DNA of 64,000 bases from Streptomyces sp. NBC_01707 (GTDB lineage: Bacteria; Actinomycetota; Actinomycetes; Streptomycetales; Streptomycetaceae), in assembly GCF_041438805.1 (NCBI RefSeq), contig NZ_CP109190.1, positions 8,370,001-8,434,000 on the forward strand, given 5' to 3'. The notes beneath the pieces were generated by a model. The model saw only the letters and a program-made list of their open reading frames with translations, did not search any database and was not told the origin of the DNA. Numbering within the stretch: the first letter of the stretch is position 1; every line of letters begins with the position of its first letter. The position numbers and the translations under genes are program-made. Of the stretch, positions 19,190-28,335 are shown piece by piece.

Positions 19190-19738
19190 TCAGAGGCTCA
19201 GCACGATCGCGGCCACCACGCCGCCGAGGCACAGAGCGAAGGCAGCTTCGCGCCAGCCGCCCTTCCCCCAGCGGAAGGGGCGGTCCAGGGCGAGCCGCCC
19301 GGGGCCGATGGCCGCGATGCCGAGTGCGACGACCGTTATGCACAGGTTGTACTCCATGCCACCGTCCTGGTCCCACAAACCGTGTGCCGCCGTAACGGTC
19401 GCCATGGCGTTGATCATCACACCGATCACGGCAGCCGCTGCCAGTGGCGTGAACAGTCCCAGAGCCAGTCCGAGGCCGCCGAGGAGCTCGGATCCGCCAC
19501 CGATGACGGCGTAGACCTTCCCGGGGCGGTATCCCGTCGAGGCGAGCCACGCACCCGTGGCGGTGAGGCCGTCGCCACCGAACAGGCCGAAGAGCTTCTG
19601 GGCGCCGTGCCCTGCCATGAGCAGGCCGATCGTCACCCTGATGAGAAGCAGCGCGCAGTCGGCGGCGGACACTGCGGGCCGTGCCGCGGCGGAGGCGGGC
19701 TCGGGGGAGGCGCGAAGTTGTTCAGGGATGTACTTCAC
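19190..19738 (-). CDS. DoxX family membrane protein
   Basis: A 182-aa integral membrane protein with four hydrophobic segments and DoxX signatures: VTIGLLMAGHGAQKLFGLF, the GGGSELLGGLGLALGLFTPLAA helix, and HGLWDQDGGMEYNL. The N-terminal 30 residues are Ala/Pro-rich and cytoplasmic. DoxX proteins take part in redox or thiol-stress functions at the membrane, but the exact role is not known from sequence. GTG start with a weak GA-rich ribosome-binding site; single gene ending in the hairpin at 19026-19061. Confidence 0.9.
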   Translation of the reverse strand: MKYIPEQLRASPEPASAAARPAVSAADCALLLIRVTIGLLMAGHGAQKLFGLFGGDGLTATGAWLASTGYRPGKVYAVIGGGSELLGGLGLALGLFTPLAAAAVIGVMINAMATVTAAHGLWDQDGGMEYNLCITVVALGIAAIGPGRLALDRPFRWGKGGWREAAFALCLGGVVAAIVLSL

Positions 19739-20371
19739 CGGGGGCTCTTCTCTGCTCCGAGGTCCCGCGGAGGTGCCGACCGACCACCGAGGACTCAGCA
19801 GGGCGGTTGTCTGGTCACCATGGCGCCTTCAAGGGCACTGCCATGTGTGGCGGACCGCGACGCAGCCGGAGCAGGAAGACAGCAGGACCACCGTCGGCGT
19901 CCTCGCGTCAGTCCGGTCAGGCCGCCGGTCGTTGTCTTTACGAACTGAGTGACATCGGCTTGTTGTCTTCCATCATTACGCCCTTTCGCCTCCTGTGCCG
20001 AGCCGGTTCGGATGCCCGGCCCGGGGGCGGGTGCGGACCGGCACGAGGGGCTCGGCGCGCCCGGTTTCTCCGCCGACGCACATCGGACCCTCGGCGCGCA
20101 CGGGACCGAGCGGCGAGCCGATGCCCGGCCGTTCACCAGGCCGGGCCGGCCGGTGAGGGCGACCAGGCGGGACGCAACTGGTGCGTTCTTCATGCCGATA
20201 CGGTGGAAGTTTTCCCCACCCCGCCCGGCGTGTGGCTTCAGTTCGCGTATAACTCTGGTGATTCCGACGACATGACAGGTGGTTCCGGGCGGTGGTCAGG
20301 CGCGTTCCGGCCCCGTCGCACCCGGCCGTCGCCGGTCCCAGTCCGACTCCGACTCGACGAGAGGACCGTTG
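19739..20371. other. Divergent intergenic region DoxX / molybdenum hydroxylase
   Basis: A 633-base gap holding the two outward promoters. Near 20245 the sequence TATAAC is a plausible -10 box for the rightward operon. On the minus strand a 12-codon ORF (19976 to 19938, MMEDNKPMSLSS) follows a GA-rich stretch; it may be a leader peptide or chance. No larger credible gene was seen. Confidence 0.4.
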
Positions 20372-22723
20372 ATGGATGTGGAGAAGCGCCTGCGGGACGA
20401 GAACCCGGGCGATGACCTCGGTCGTGGGACGGCCGGGGTGAGCAGGCGGCGGTTCCTCGGATACGTCGTGGCGGGATCGACGCTCACGGTCGCCGCCCAG
20501 CTGGGAGAGGTGGTGCTGGCGCCGTCGCGGGCCGCCGCCGTCGTTCCCTCGGTGCCGGGGCCGTCCGAGGTATACGACCTCAACGACATGCTGACCCACG
20601 CCGCACTGCCCACGTCGAATCTGATCACGATCCGGATCGGTGCCGACGGCACGGCCTCCTTCGCCCTGCCGCGGGCGGAGGTCGGGCAGGGCATCACCAC
20701 GTCCTCCGCGATGCTGATCGCCGAGGAGCTGGACCTCCCGCTGGAGAAGATATCGGTGACGCTGGCCGACGCCCGGCCGGAGCTGCTGTTCAACCAGCTC
20801 ACCGGGGGCTCGAACACCACCATCTCCACCTTCACCCCGATCCGGGTGGCCGCGGCCGTGGCGCGAGGGCAGTTGCTGAAGGCCGCGGCTCTGGAGCTGG
20901 GTGAAGCGATCGGCTCCCTCACGGCGAAGGCCGGCGTCATCACCTCCCCGGCCGGGGCGAGCATCACCTACGGCGAGCTGGCGGTGAAGGCGGCCGCCCA
21001 CGCGGACGGCCAGGTCGAGGTCACGCTCAAGGAGCCCTCGCAGTTCGAGGTCATCGGAACGGCGCAGCGGCGCATCGACGCCCTGGCTGCGGTGACGGGC
21101 CGCAAGAAGTTCGCGATGGACGTGCAGGTGCCCGGCGCCCTGCCCACGATGGTGTGCAGGCCGCCGACGATCAACGGCACGGTCCGCTCGGTGGAGAACC
21201 TCGACGAGGTCCGGACCATGCCGGGCATCACCGACGTCGCGCGGATCTCCACCGGCGTCGCCGTCCGTGGCCGTACGTTCGGGCAGTGCATCGACGCCGT
21301 CCGCGCCCTGAAGGTCACCTGGGCACCCGGCACTGCCGAAGGTGCTTCGGACACGACCGTCCTCAAGAAGCTGCGGGCAGCCGAACTTCCCCTCGTCGTA
21401 CCGCCGCTGCCCCTCCTCACCAAGGCCGTCGACGCACGGTTCACCTTCCACTTCGCCAGCAACGGCGCCCTGGAGACCAACTGCGCCGTCGCGGACGTAC
21501 GGGCGGACTCCGCCGAGATCTGGGCGAGTCTGAAGTCACCGATCGCCGCACAGGAAGAGATCGCCCTCCAGCTCGGTCTGCCGCTCACCGCCGTCAAGGT
21601 CCATGTCACGGAGGGCGGCGGCTCGTTCGGTCGCAAACTCTTCCACGACGCCGCCCGCGAGGCCGCGGAGATCTCCCGGGCCATGGGCAAGGCGGTCAGG
21701 CTGATGTGGCACCGGACCGACGACTTCCGGCAGGGTCGCACCCATCCGATGTCCACCTCGCGGGTGCGGGCCACGTACACGCTCGGCGAGGTCCTCACGT
21801 ACGAGCAGCGGCACACGTCGGTGGCCACCGACTTCGGCCATGGCCTGGGCGAGATCATCACCTCGGAGGCGGCCCAACTGCCGGTCGGCGACTTGACGTT
21901 CTCCGAGACGATATTCGCTCTGACGCAGCAGAGTCCGTACCACTTCGGGGTCACCACCCAGCTCCTCGCCGAGACCGACAAGGGCTTCAACACCGGCTCC
22001 ATGCGGAACATCTACTCGCCCAACGTCCGCTGCGCGCAGGAACTCGTCGTGGATGAGCTGGCGAAACGCACGGGGAGGGACGCCCACGCGTTCCGGCGTC
22101 GGTTCCTCAAGGACGAGCGGGCCAGGGCCGTCCTCGACAAGGTCGCGGAAGTGGGCCGGTGGGGCCGGTCCATGCCTGCCGGAACGGGGCAGGGGATTGC
22201 GGTGCACCCCGAGTACCACGGTTTCGTCGCTGTCCTGGCCGAGATCGACTGCCGGCCGGAGACGACCGGGCGTAAGGTCCGTGACGCCTACACCGGCCCT
22301 CGTGTCACCAAGGTCGTCTGCGCCGTCGACGTCGGCCTCGCCGTCAACCCGCGCGGCCTGGAGGCCCAGATGATGGGCGGCATCATCGACGGCATCGCCG
22401 TCACCCTCACCGCGGGCCTCCACCTCCAGAACGGGCATTTCCTCGAGGGGAGCTGGGACAACTACTTCTACACCCGGCAGTGGAACACCCCGCCCGAGCT
22501 CGAGATCGTCGTCATGCCACCGACCACAGGCAAGCCCGGTGGTGCGGGGGAGCTGGCTGTCGCCGGCGCGATGGCGGCCGTCGCCTGCGCCTACGGCCGG
22601 GCCACCGGCACCATGCCCACCACCTTCCCCATCAACCACGGTGAGCCTCTCGGCTTCGACCCGCTGCCGACCACCCCGCCGATCCCCGCCTCGCCGACCG
22701 ACGGCCTCGACCGCACCTTCTAG
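20372..22723 (+). CDS. Xanthine dehydrogenase family protein, molybdopterin-binding subunit (IorB-like)
   Basis: A 783-aa large subunit of an isoquinoline-1-oxidoreductase/aldehyde dehydrogenase type molybdenum hydroxylase. ATG 20372 has AGAGGA before it. The N-terminus carries a twin-arginine signal (SRRRFLGYVVAGSTLTVA), so the folded cofactor-loaded enzyme is exported. Molybdopterin-contact loops are visible (AEVGQGITTS, GGSNTT, GGGSFGRKL, GGAGELAVAGA). Electrons would pass to the 2Fe-2S subunit encoded 16 bp downstream. Large subunit first, small second is the reverse of the common iorAB order. No cytochrome c or XdhC-type chaperone gene lies nearby. The substrate is probably an aldehyde or N-heterocycle. 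Confidence 0.9.
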   Translation: MDVEKRLRDENPGDDLGRGTAGVSRRRFLGYVVAGSTLTVAAQLGEVVLAPSRAAAVVPSVPGPSEVYDLNDMLTHAALPTSNLITIRIGADGTASFALPRAEVGQGITTSSAMLIAEELDLPLEKISVTLADARPELLFNQLTGGSNTTISTFTPIRVAAAVARGQLLKAAALELGEAIGSLTAKAGVITSPAGASITYGELAVKAAAHADGQVEVTLKEPSQFEVIGTAQRRIDALAAVTGRKKFAMDVQVPGALPTMVCRPPTINGTVRSVENLDEVRTMPGITDVARISTGVAVRGRTFGQCIDAVRALKVTWAPGTAEGASDTTVLKKLRAAELPLVVPPLPLLTKAVDARFTFHFASNGALETNCAVADVRADSAEIWASLKSPIAAQEEIALQLGLPLTAVKVHVTEGGGSFGRKLFHDAAREAAEISRAMGKAVRLMWHRTDDFRQGRTHPMSTSRVRATYTLGEVLTYEQRHTSVATDFGHGLGEIITSEAAQLPVGDLTFSETIFALTQQSPYHFGVTTQLLAETDKGFNTGSMRNIYSPNVRCAQELVVDELAKRTGRDAHAFRRRFLKDERARAVLDKVAEVGRWGRSMPAGTGQGIAVHPEYHGFVAVLAEIDCRPETTGRKVRDAYTGPRVTKVVCAVDVGLAVNPRGLEAQMMGGIIDGIAVTLTAGLHLQNGHFLEGSWDNYFYTRQWNTPPELEIVVMPPTTGKPGGAGELAVAGAMAAVACAYGRATGTMPTTFPINHGEPLGFDPLPTTPPIPASPTDGLDRTF

Positions 22724-22739
22724 ACGACCAGGAGCTCCC

Positions 22740-23216
22740 GTGCCGCAACACACCTTCATCCTCAACGGCAAACCGGTGACCGTGGACATCGAGGACGACG
22801 TCCGGCTGCTCTGGGTGCTTCGCGACGTCCTGGGCGTCACCGGACCGAAGTACGGCTGCGGGCTCGGCGTCTGCCAGGCGTGCACCAGCCACATCAACGG
22901 CAAGGCGTTCAACCCCTGCAGCGTCCCGGTCAAGGATGTCGGTCCCGCCGACGAGGTGACGACGATCGAGGGCCTGCCCGCCACGGTCGGCCGGGACCTG
23001 CACCCGATGCAGGAGGCATGGCTGGAGTACGACGTCGCGCAGTGCGGCTACTGCCAGCCCGGCCAGATCATGACCGCCGTCGCCAAGGTCCGGCGCGCCC
23101 GGGAGGAGGGACGCGAGATCGATCAGGCCGACCTCGACGAGATACGCAACATCTGCCGGTGCGGCACGTACAACCGCATCCGTGAGGCCATCGCGGCAGG
23201 CGCGGAGAAGTTCTGA
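22740..23216 (+). CDS. (2Fe-2S)-binding protein, small subunit of molybdenum hydroxylase (IorA-like)
   Basis: A 158-aa protein with both iron-sulfur cluster sites of this family: plant-ferredoxin type C40-x4-C45-x2-C48-x11-C60 and the alpha-helical CGYC...CRC pair in the C-terminal half. No signal peptide, so it probably rides out with the Tat-exported partner. GTG 22740 has AGGAG 5 nt upstream; the longer frame opening at 22539 runs inside the previous gene. Partner of the IorB-like subunit 16 bp upstream. Confidence 0.92.
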   Translation: MPQHTFILNGKPVTVDIEDDVRLLWVLRDVLGVTGPKYGCGLGVCQACTSHINGKAFNPCSVPVKDVGPADEVTTIEGLPATVGRDLHPMQEAWLEYDVAQCGYCQPGQIMTAVAKVRRAREEGREIDQADLDEIRNICRCGTYNRIREAIAAGAEKF

Positions 23217-23228
23217 GCCGATGTGAAC

Positions 23229-23248
23229 GACGGTGGATGTCCGCCGTC
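23229..23248. terminator. Short hairpin between iorA-like and dinB-like genes
   Basis: GACGGTGG/CCGCCGTC (8 bp, one G-T pair) with an ATGT loop, in the 78-bp gap between convergent genes. A modest terminator candidate. Confidence 0.45.
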
Positions 23249-23294
23249 CGTCCGGTGGCACCGGCGCTCGCGGGGGACGAGCGCTGCCCCGTGG

Positions 23295-23834
23295 CTACTC
23301 CCCGGTGCGCCCGTCCAACGACTCCCGGAGGAGGTCGGCATGCCCGTTGTGGCGGGCGTACTCCTCGACCAGGTGGACCAGGATCCATCGCAGGCTGGGT
23401 GCACGACCGTCGGGCCAGGTGCGCCTGGCCAGCCGCTCCAGGCCGCCGTCGGCCAGCGCCTGCGTGACCAGGGTGCGGGAGCGGGCCACGGTGTCCTGCC
23501 AGAGCGTACGAAGCTGTTCGGGGGTGTCCTCGGCGGCCGAGTGCCAGTCCCAGTCGGGATCGGCCTTCCAGTCCACCGTGTCCCACGGCGGCTCGGGGTC
23601 CCGCCCGTGCAGCCAACGGGAGAACCAGTAGTCCTCGACGAAGGCCAAGTGCTTGAGCATCCCGCCCAGCGTCATCGAGGAGGCACCGACGGTCGCCCCG
23701 AGGCCGCTCCTGTCCAGTCCGGCGCACTTCCACGTCAGGGTCGCGCGGTGGAACTCCAGGAAACCCAGGAGGGTGCTGGTCTCGTCGGCCGCAAGGGGAG
23801 GTTCCGGGCGACCCTGCTCGTCCATGTCGGGCAT
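23295..23834 (-). CDS. DinB family protein (DUF664-type)
   Basis: A 179-aa four-helix DinB/YfiT-like protein (LLGFLEFHRATLTWKCAGL, MTLGGMLKHLAFVEDYW, ILVHLVEEYARHNGHADLLRE) with the three His that usually bind a divalent metal. These are putative thiol-dependent or hydrolytic enzymes of unknown substrate. ATG 23834 is chosen over the open upstream frame because TAGGCT (23843-23848) sits 8 nt before it, the layout of a leaderless mRNA. Single gene, divergent from the phosphatase. Confidence 0.87.
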   Translation of the reverse strand: MPDMDEQGRPEPPLAADETSTLLGFLEFHRATLTWKCAGLDRSGLGATVGASSMTLGGMLKHLAFVEDYWFSRWLHGRDPEPPWDTVDWKADPDWDWHSAAEDTPEQLRTLWQDTVARSRTLVTQALADGGLERLARRTWPDGRAPSLRWILVHLVEEYARHNGHADLLRESLDGRTGE

Positions 23835-24103
23835 GGCCGGTGAGCCTACCGGCGGGGCCCGTGCCGGGCCAGGGACTCCGGTGCGGTCGGCCGGATCTGG
23901 AGGTGCGGCCGGCCCGGGGCGCGCCGGAACGGAAAGGCGCCGGGTCGCACCTTCCGAGGCCGACGCTGAAGCCTCCGGGTCCACCGACGGGTGGATCCGG
24001 TGCGTGAGATCCGAGATGCGGCAACGCCCGGACGCCGGTGCCCGCGCCCGGATCCGCGGGCACCGGAAGGGCGGTCGCAGACGGTCTGAGGTATTCCGGA
24101 ACT

Positions 24104-25291
24104 ATGAACTCGCAGCGGTTCCTGCGCTCGCTCCACGCGACCCGGCGGCACTCGACGGCACTCGTGGCGATGCCTTTCACCCTTATCGCCGCCGTCACCG
24201 TGATGGACATCAGCGCGCCGCCGGACGTCCACCTGGGCCCGTTCCTCGTGGCTGCGCCCGCTGTGACCTCGTCGTTTGCCGGCCCCCGTATGACTGCCTT
24301 CGTGGGTGCGGTCGCCGTGCTGGCCCAGTCCGTGGTCGCCATCGCACGCACCAGCCTCAACGACCTCAATCACACCTACCAGATCATCGCCCTCTGTCTG
24401 ATCTCCGCTTTTGTCACGCTGTTCGCACACCTGAGGGAACGGCACGAGCGGGAGATGACGCAGCTGCGTTCGGTGGCGGAAGCGGCACAGCACGTGCTGA
24501 TGCAGCCCTTGCCCCGCCGGAGCGGCCCCCTGCGCATCGCCTCGGTCTACCTGGCCGCAGAGGCGGAGGCGCAGCTGGGCGGTGATCTCTACGCGCTCGC
24601 CCGCACCGCCGACGGCACCCGCGTGATCGTCGGCGACGCCCGCGGCAAGGGACTCGACGCGATCGGCGAAGCAGCCGGCGTACTGGGCGCATTCCGGGCT
24701 CTGGCCCACAGGGAGGCGCGGCTGCCCGAACTGGTGGGGCACCTGGAGGACGGGGTCACGGTGGACCGGAACGGCACCACGGACGAGGAAGAGGAGGACG
24801 ACTACACCGCGGAGGCCTTCGTGACCGCGGCCGTCCTCGACATCCCCGATGCCGCTTCCGAACTTCGCCTGGTCAGCTGCGGTCATCCACCGCCGTTGCT
24901 GATCCGTGCCGGCGAGGTGCTGTCCCTCGAAGTGCGTGAGCCCGCTCCGCCTCTCGGGCTCGCGCAATTGCTCGCCCCCGCATTCACCGCGGAGACGTTC
25001 ACCTTCGGCGCCGGCGAGGTGCTGCTCCTGTACACCGACGGTGTCATCGAGGCCCGGGACCGGTCAGGGGGCTTCTACCCACTGCTCGAGCGGGTCGCGT
25101 CCCGGTCCTGGGACGGCGCGGAATCCCTGCTGGAGTACGTGCGTGCCGACCTCCTACGGCACGCGGGCGGGCGCCTGGGCGACGATGCGGCCATGGTCGC
25201 CATCGAACGACTGCCGGATGCCGCGTTGTGTCCCGGCGGATGGTCACGCCGGCAGGGTGCGGCCGAAGAGGAGGTCGAAGCCCACCGGTAG
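24104..25291 (+). CDS. Membrane PP2C-type serine/threonine phosphatase (SpoIIE domain)
   Basis: A 395-aa protein with an N-terminal membrane region of three to four hydrophobic segments (about residues 20-105), a short coiled linker (HLRERHEREMTQLRSVAEAA) and a SpoIIE/PP2C domain (about 140-385). Metal-binding acidic motifs are present: GGDLYAL, VGDARGKGLDA, CGHPPPLL, YTDGVIEARD and GDDAAMVAI. Such proteins dephosphorylate anti-anti-sigma factors in actinobacterial stress pathways. No anti-sigma partner gene is adjacent, so its target is unknown. An Asp/Glu run (TDEEEEDDY) interrupts the domain, probably as a surface loop. Confidence 0.88.
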   Translation: MNSQRFLRSLHATRRHSTALVAMPFTLIAAVTVMDISAPPDVHLGPFLVAAPAVTSSFAGPRMTAFVGAVAVLAQSVVAIARTSLNDLNHTYQIIALCLISAFVTLFAHLRERHEREMTQLRSVAEAAQHVLMQPLPRRSGPLRIASVYLAAEAEAQLGGDLYALARTADGTRVIVGDARGKGLDAIGEAAGVLGAFRALAHREARLPELVGHLEDGVTVDRNGTTDEEEEDDYTAEAFVTAAVLDIPDAASELRLVSCGHPPPLLIRAGEVLSLEVREPAPPLGLAQLLAPAFTAETFTFGAGEVLLLYTDGVIEARDRSGGFYPLLERVASRSWDGAESLLEYVRADLLRHAGGRLGDDAAMVAIERLPDAALCPGGWSRRQGAAEEEVEAHR

Positions 25292-25304
25292 CGGGAGCAG
25301 GACC

Positions 25305-25518
25305 CGCCGGGTGAGTCCTCGCCCGCAGCGTCAGCGGTCGCGCCGAGCCCGGCGCCGACGTGCCAATTCGCGGTCCCCTCGATGGCTCCCTCGATCCGGG
25401 CCGGACGCGCGCCCAGGAGGGCCGGCACGACGCGGGCTGCCCGTTCCGCTTCGTCCCGGATGCCGTGGCCGCCGCGTTCCTGGACACGGTCCAGGAACGC
25501 CTCACTTCGGAGGGTCAC
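25305..25518 (-). pseudogene. Possible DUF2267-type gene remnant
   Basis: On the minus strand a GTG at 25518 with AGAGGGA before it opens a frame that begins like a DUF2267 domain (EAFLDRVQERGG, then RDEAERAARVV). After about 35 residues it loses family character and runs antisense into the phosphatase gene. The 295-bp gap 25292-25586 has no other gene. A decayed copy is the simplest reading, but chance similarity cannot be excluded. Confidence 0.35.
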
Positions 25519-25586
25519 TGCGGCTGTCCCTCTCGAAACGGGGGGAAGGGCACCGGCCCCGCAGACCGCACCGTCACGGCTCGGAC

Positions 25587-28130
25587 TCAGTCCCGCAGTG
25601 TGACCGTGAAGCTGCGCCCGTACGCGTGGCGGGTGTCGACGTCGACGCGGGTTCCGCCGTGGGCCGGGCTCACACGTACCCCGTCGTCCGACGACACCTT
25701 CCGCAGTGACCTGCCTCGGATCAGGACGCCGACCGTGTCCCGGCCCATCGTCGGGTCGGACACGGCGACGGTGGTCGGGCCCCGGTGTCCGCGGCGCTGC
25801 ACGATCACCGACGCCGGGCCGTCCATGCGCAGACCCGCGACCTCGTGCCGGCCGGGCGTGAACGCATTGGCCGCCCTCAGACCGAGGCCGGTGTGGGACA
25901 CGGCCTGCAGACGCGGTGTGTTGGCCAGGACCCGCAGCGGACCGTTCGGGTACGAGGCCAACTGCGTCCCGTCGGCATTCGGCACCAACGCGTAGGCGAT
26001 GCGCACGGGTTCGGACCCGGGTTCCTGGTCGACCGTCACGCCGAGGACGGCGCGGGTGACGGCTGTGTCCGGGTTCGAGGTGCGGACGACCCGGCGGCTG
26101 CGGGTGACCTCGTCCAGCGAGACCCGGACCTGAGGGGTGTCGAGGAAGACGTAGCCGACGGCGGTGCGTTGTGTGGTGTTGGCATAGCGAAGCCAGGCCA
26201 GGTCGCCGGTGCCCGCGCCGCTCCACGGACGGCCGCCACGGAGCATCCCGGTGAGCGCGACCTGGTCGCCCGGCGCGGCGGTGCGGGCGTCGACGGTCGT
26301 GGTCACGGCCCGCCCGGCAGGATCACCGACCCCTGCGGCAAGGACCACGATCTCCTCGTCGAATAGGAACCACGATTTGGTCGCCGTCGCATTGCGGTAG
26401 ACCACGAAATCGTCAGGCAGCAGGTGCCTGTCGCGGTCGGCGACATCGCCGGACTGCACCATGCCGGCCGCGGCGTACGCCCCGAGAACGGCGCCGCCGG
26501 AGCGCTGATCGGTGCCACGAGGGAAGTAGACGTACGTGTTCTGCGACTCGGACGACGAGGTGAAGTTCAACGGGTGGCCGGGGTTGTCGTAGTACGGCTT
26601 CCCGTAAAGGTCGGGGACGGTCCGTCGGTGTTCGACCGGCGCGGTGACACCGGCGAGGCCGTACGGCGAGACCGTGGTGAAGTAGTCGACGCCGTACACC
26701 TGCGACTGGTCCTGCCCGGAGAGATAGAGGTAGTAGGCCCCGTCGCCCTGGAACCATGGCATCAGGTTCTCGCCGCTCATGTACTCGTACTTGCTGATCC
26801 GGTCGGAGCTGCGGGCGAGCGCGAAGGCGTAACCGGGCCTGCGGTGCACATTCCTGTCCATGGCGTTGAAGGCGACGCTGCGCGCGGTGGCGTTGAGATC
26901 CTCGGCGGGCACCGCCGGGTCGCCGATGATGTCGGCGTAACGCACGACACTGACCGGGGAGACGAAACGCCCCGGATCGAGCGTGCCGCGCGAGGTCGAC
27001 CGGATGTGCTTGACGTAGCTGTTGAGAGCGGCGGCGTCGGCGCCGCTCGCGAGCGAGGCCAGGTCGACCACGGCCTCGACGACCACGGCGACATCGGTGT
27101 AGCCGCTGTCCGGCCGTGACACCGCCCGCCCCTTGACGATCTCCATCATCCAACCCTCGAAGATCAGCGGCGCGAAGCCGTTCTGCACCCAGCTGCGCAC
27201 CGTCGGTACGAGCTCCTCGCCGTGCGCGAAACCCGTACCGTCGAGGATCTTGAGGGTCTGCACTACGCGGGTCAGGAGGCCCTTCCCGTACGAACCGGTG
27301 TAGGCGACGGAGGCGTGCTGGATGAAGGATCCGTCGGCGTAATACCCGTCCGTGACACCGTGGTCGAGGTGGTAAGGGTCGATGGTGGCGAACACGGTCA
27401 GCTGGTCGGTGAGGGCCTTGCGGATGCGTGCCTCGTCGCCGAGGAGTGCGCCCTGCAGGATGCGGTTGGTGGTGATGTCGGCGAGGTTGGCACCGGTGTG
27501 GAAGCGCGAATCGAGATTCACGTCGCCGTCGATGCCGTTGCGCAGGTAGGCGTCCATGGAGGCGACGTAGGTCTGTGCGAGATCGGGGCGGTATGCGCGC
27601 ACTTCGTCGGCGAGGAGCACGAGGGTCCTGCTGATGTGCTGCGCGAGACCGATCTCCCAGTAGAACCAGTTGCCGTAGTAGCCCTTGGACTGGTCGCCGT
27701 AGTAGTGGTCGTGCAGCCGGCCGAGGCCGTCGAGCACACGGCGCTGCGCGACGGTGTTCCCGTACAGGTCGGAGGGGGTGCCACCCGGGGGTGTGCAGGT
27801 GGCGAGAGCGATCTCGTACAGCCGCTGGAAGGCGCTGTTGAGGTTGGCCTCGTTGCTGCCGAGCACCAGCCCGGCGAACAGCTCGCCGGGGCCCGCGGAG
27901 TCCATCGCCCTGAGATTCGTCCGCGCCACGTTGTCCACGGCGGCGAGCTTGGCAGCCGTCTCGGGACGGGAGTTGGACTCCGCGGTCCCGGCGAAGGCCG
28001 CCACCGTGTTGGCCATCAGGCGTGTGCAGCCCGCGGCGACACCTGCGGCGGTCGCCGGTTGTGCGGGGATCACCGCCAGGAGACCGGTGGCTGACAGAGC
28101 GGCCAGCAGACTTCTGCGGGTGATCTCCAT
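25587..28130 (-). CDS. Secreted polysaccharide lyase family 8 (hyaluronate/chondroitin/xanthan lyase type)
   Basis: An 847-aa secreted enzyme with a twin-arginine-like or Sec signal (TRRSLLAALSATGLLAV, Ala-rich cleavage site). The N-terminal alpha/alpha toroid has the PL8 segments NWFYWEIG, FHTGANLAD and DGSFIQHASVAYTGSYG, which supply the catalytic Asn, His and Tyr; the beta-sandwich C-terminal part (VEHRRTVPDLYGKPYYD onwards) follows. PL8 enzymes cleave uronic-acid polysaccharides by beta-elimination. The substrate is not certain from motifs; hyaluronate lyase is the commonest assignment in Streptomyces. GGAGGA 7 nt before the ATG. Monocistronic. Confidence 0.9.
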   Translation of the reverse strand: MEITRRSLLAALSATGLLAVIPAQPATAAGVAAGCTRLMANTVAAFAGTAESNSRPETAAKLAAVDNVARTNLRAMDSAGPGELFAGLVLGSNEANLNSAFQRLYEIALATCTPPGGTPSDLYGNTVAQRRVLDGLGRLHDHYYGDQSKGYYGNWFYWEIGLAQHISRTLVLLADEVRAYRPDLAQTYVASMDAYLRNGIDGDVNLDSRFHTGANLADITTNRILQGALLGDEARIRKALTDQLTVFATIDPYHLDHGVTDGYYADGSFIQHASVAYTGSYGKGLLTRVVQTLKILDGTGFAHGEELVPTVRSWVQNGFAPLIFEGWMMEIVKGRAVSRPDSGYTDVAVVVEAVVDLASLASGADAAALNSYVKHIRSTSRGTLDPGRFVSPVSVVRYADIIGDPAVPAEDLNATARSVAFNAMDRNVHRRPGYAFALARSSDRISKYEYMSGENLMPWFQGDGAYYLYLSGQDQSQVYGVDYFTTVSPYGLAGVTAPVEHRRTVPDLYGKPYYDNPGHPLNFTSSSESQNTYVYFPRGTDQRSGGAVLGAYAAAGMVQSGDVADRDRHLLPDDFVVYRNATATKSWFLFDEEIVVLAAGVGDPAGRAVTTTVDARTAAPGDQVALTGMLRGGRPWSGAGTGDLAWLRYANTTQRTAVGYVFLDTPQVRVSLDEVTRSRRVVRTSNPDTAVTRAVLGVTVDQEPGSEPVRIAYALVPNADGTQLASYPNGPLRVLANTPRLQAVSHTGLGLRAANAFTPGRHEVAGLRMDGPASVIVQRRGHRGPTTVAVSDPTMGRDTVGVLIRGRSLRKVSSDDGVRVSPAHGGTRVDVDTRHAYGRSFTVTLRD

Positions 28131-28335
28131 ATGGCGTCCTCCGCCTGTGAGTTGGCGACCCGGCGGCCGGAGTCAACCAGAACGGCCGAGCGGCGACAAG
28201 GGGACGCGGCCGGGCCGGGACCGCTGTCCACGAGTGCCGAGCCGAAGTGGACGGACCGCGCTGCGGCCATGCCCTTCGGTGAGGTACGCCCCGCGGATAC
28301 GCTGCACCTGGAGTTCAAGAACCGGAGGAGCGCCG

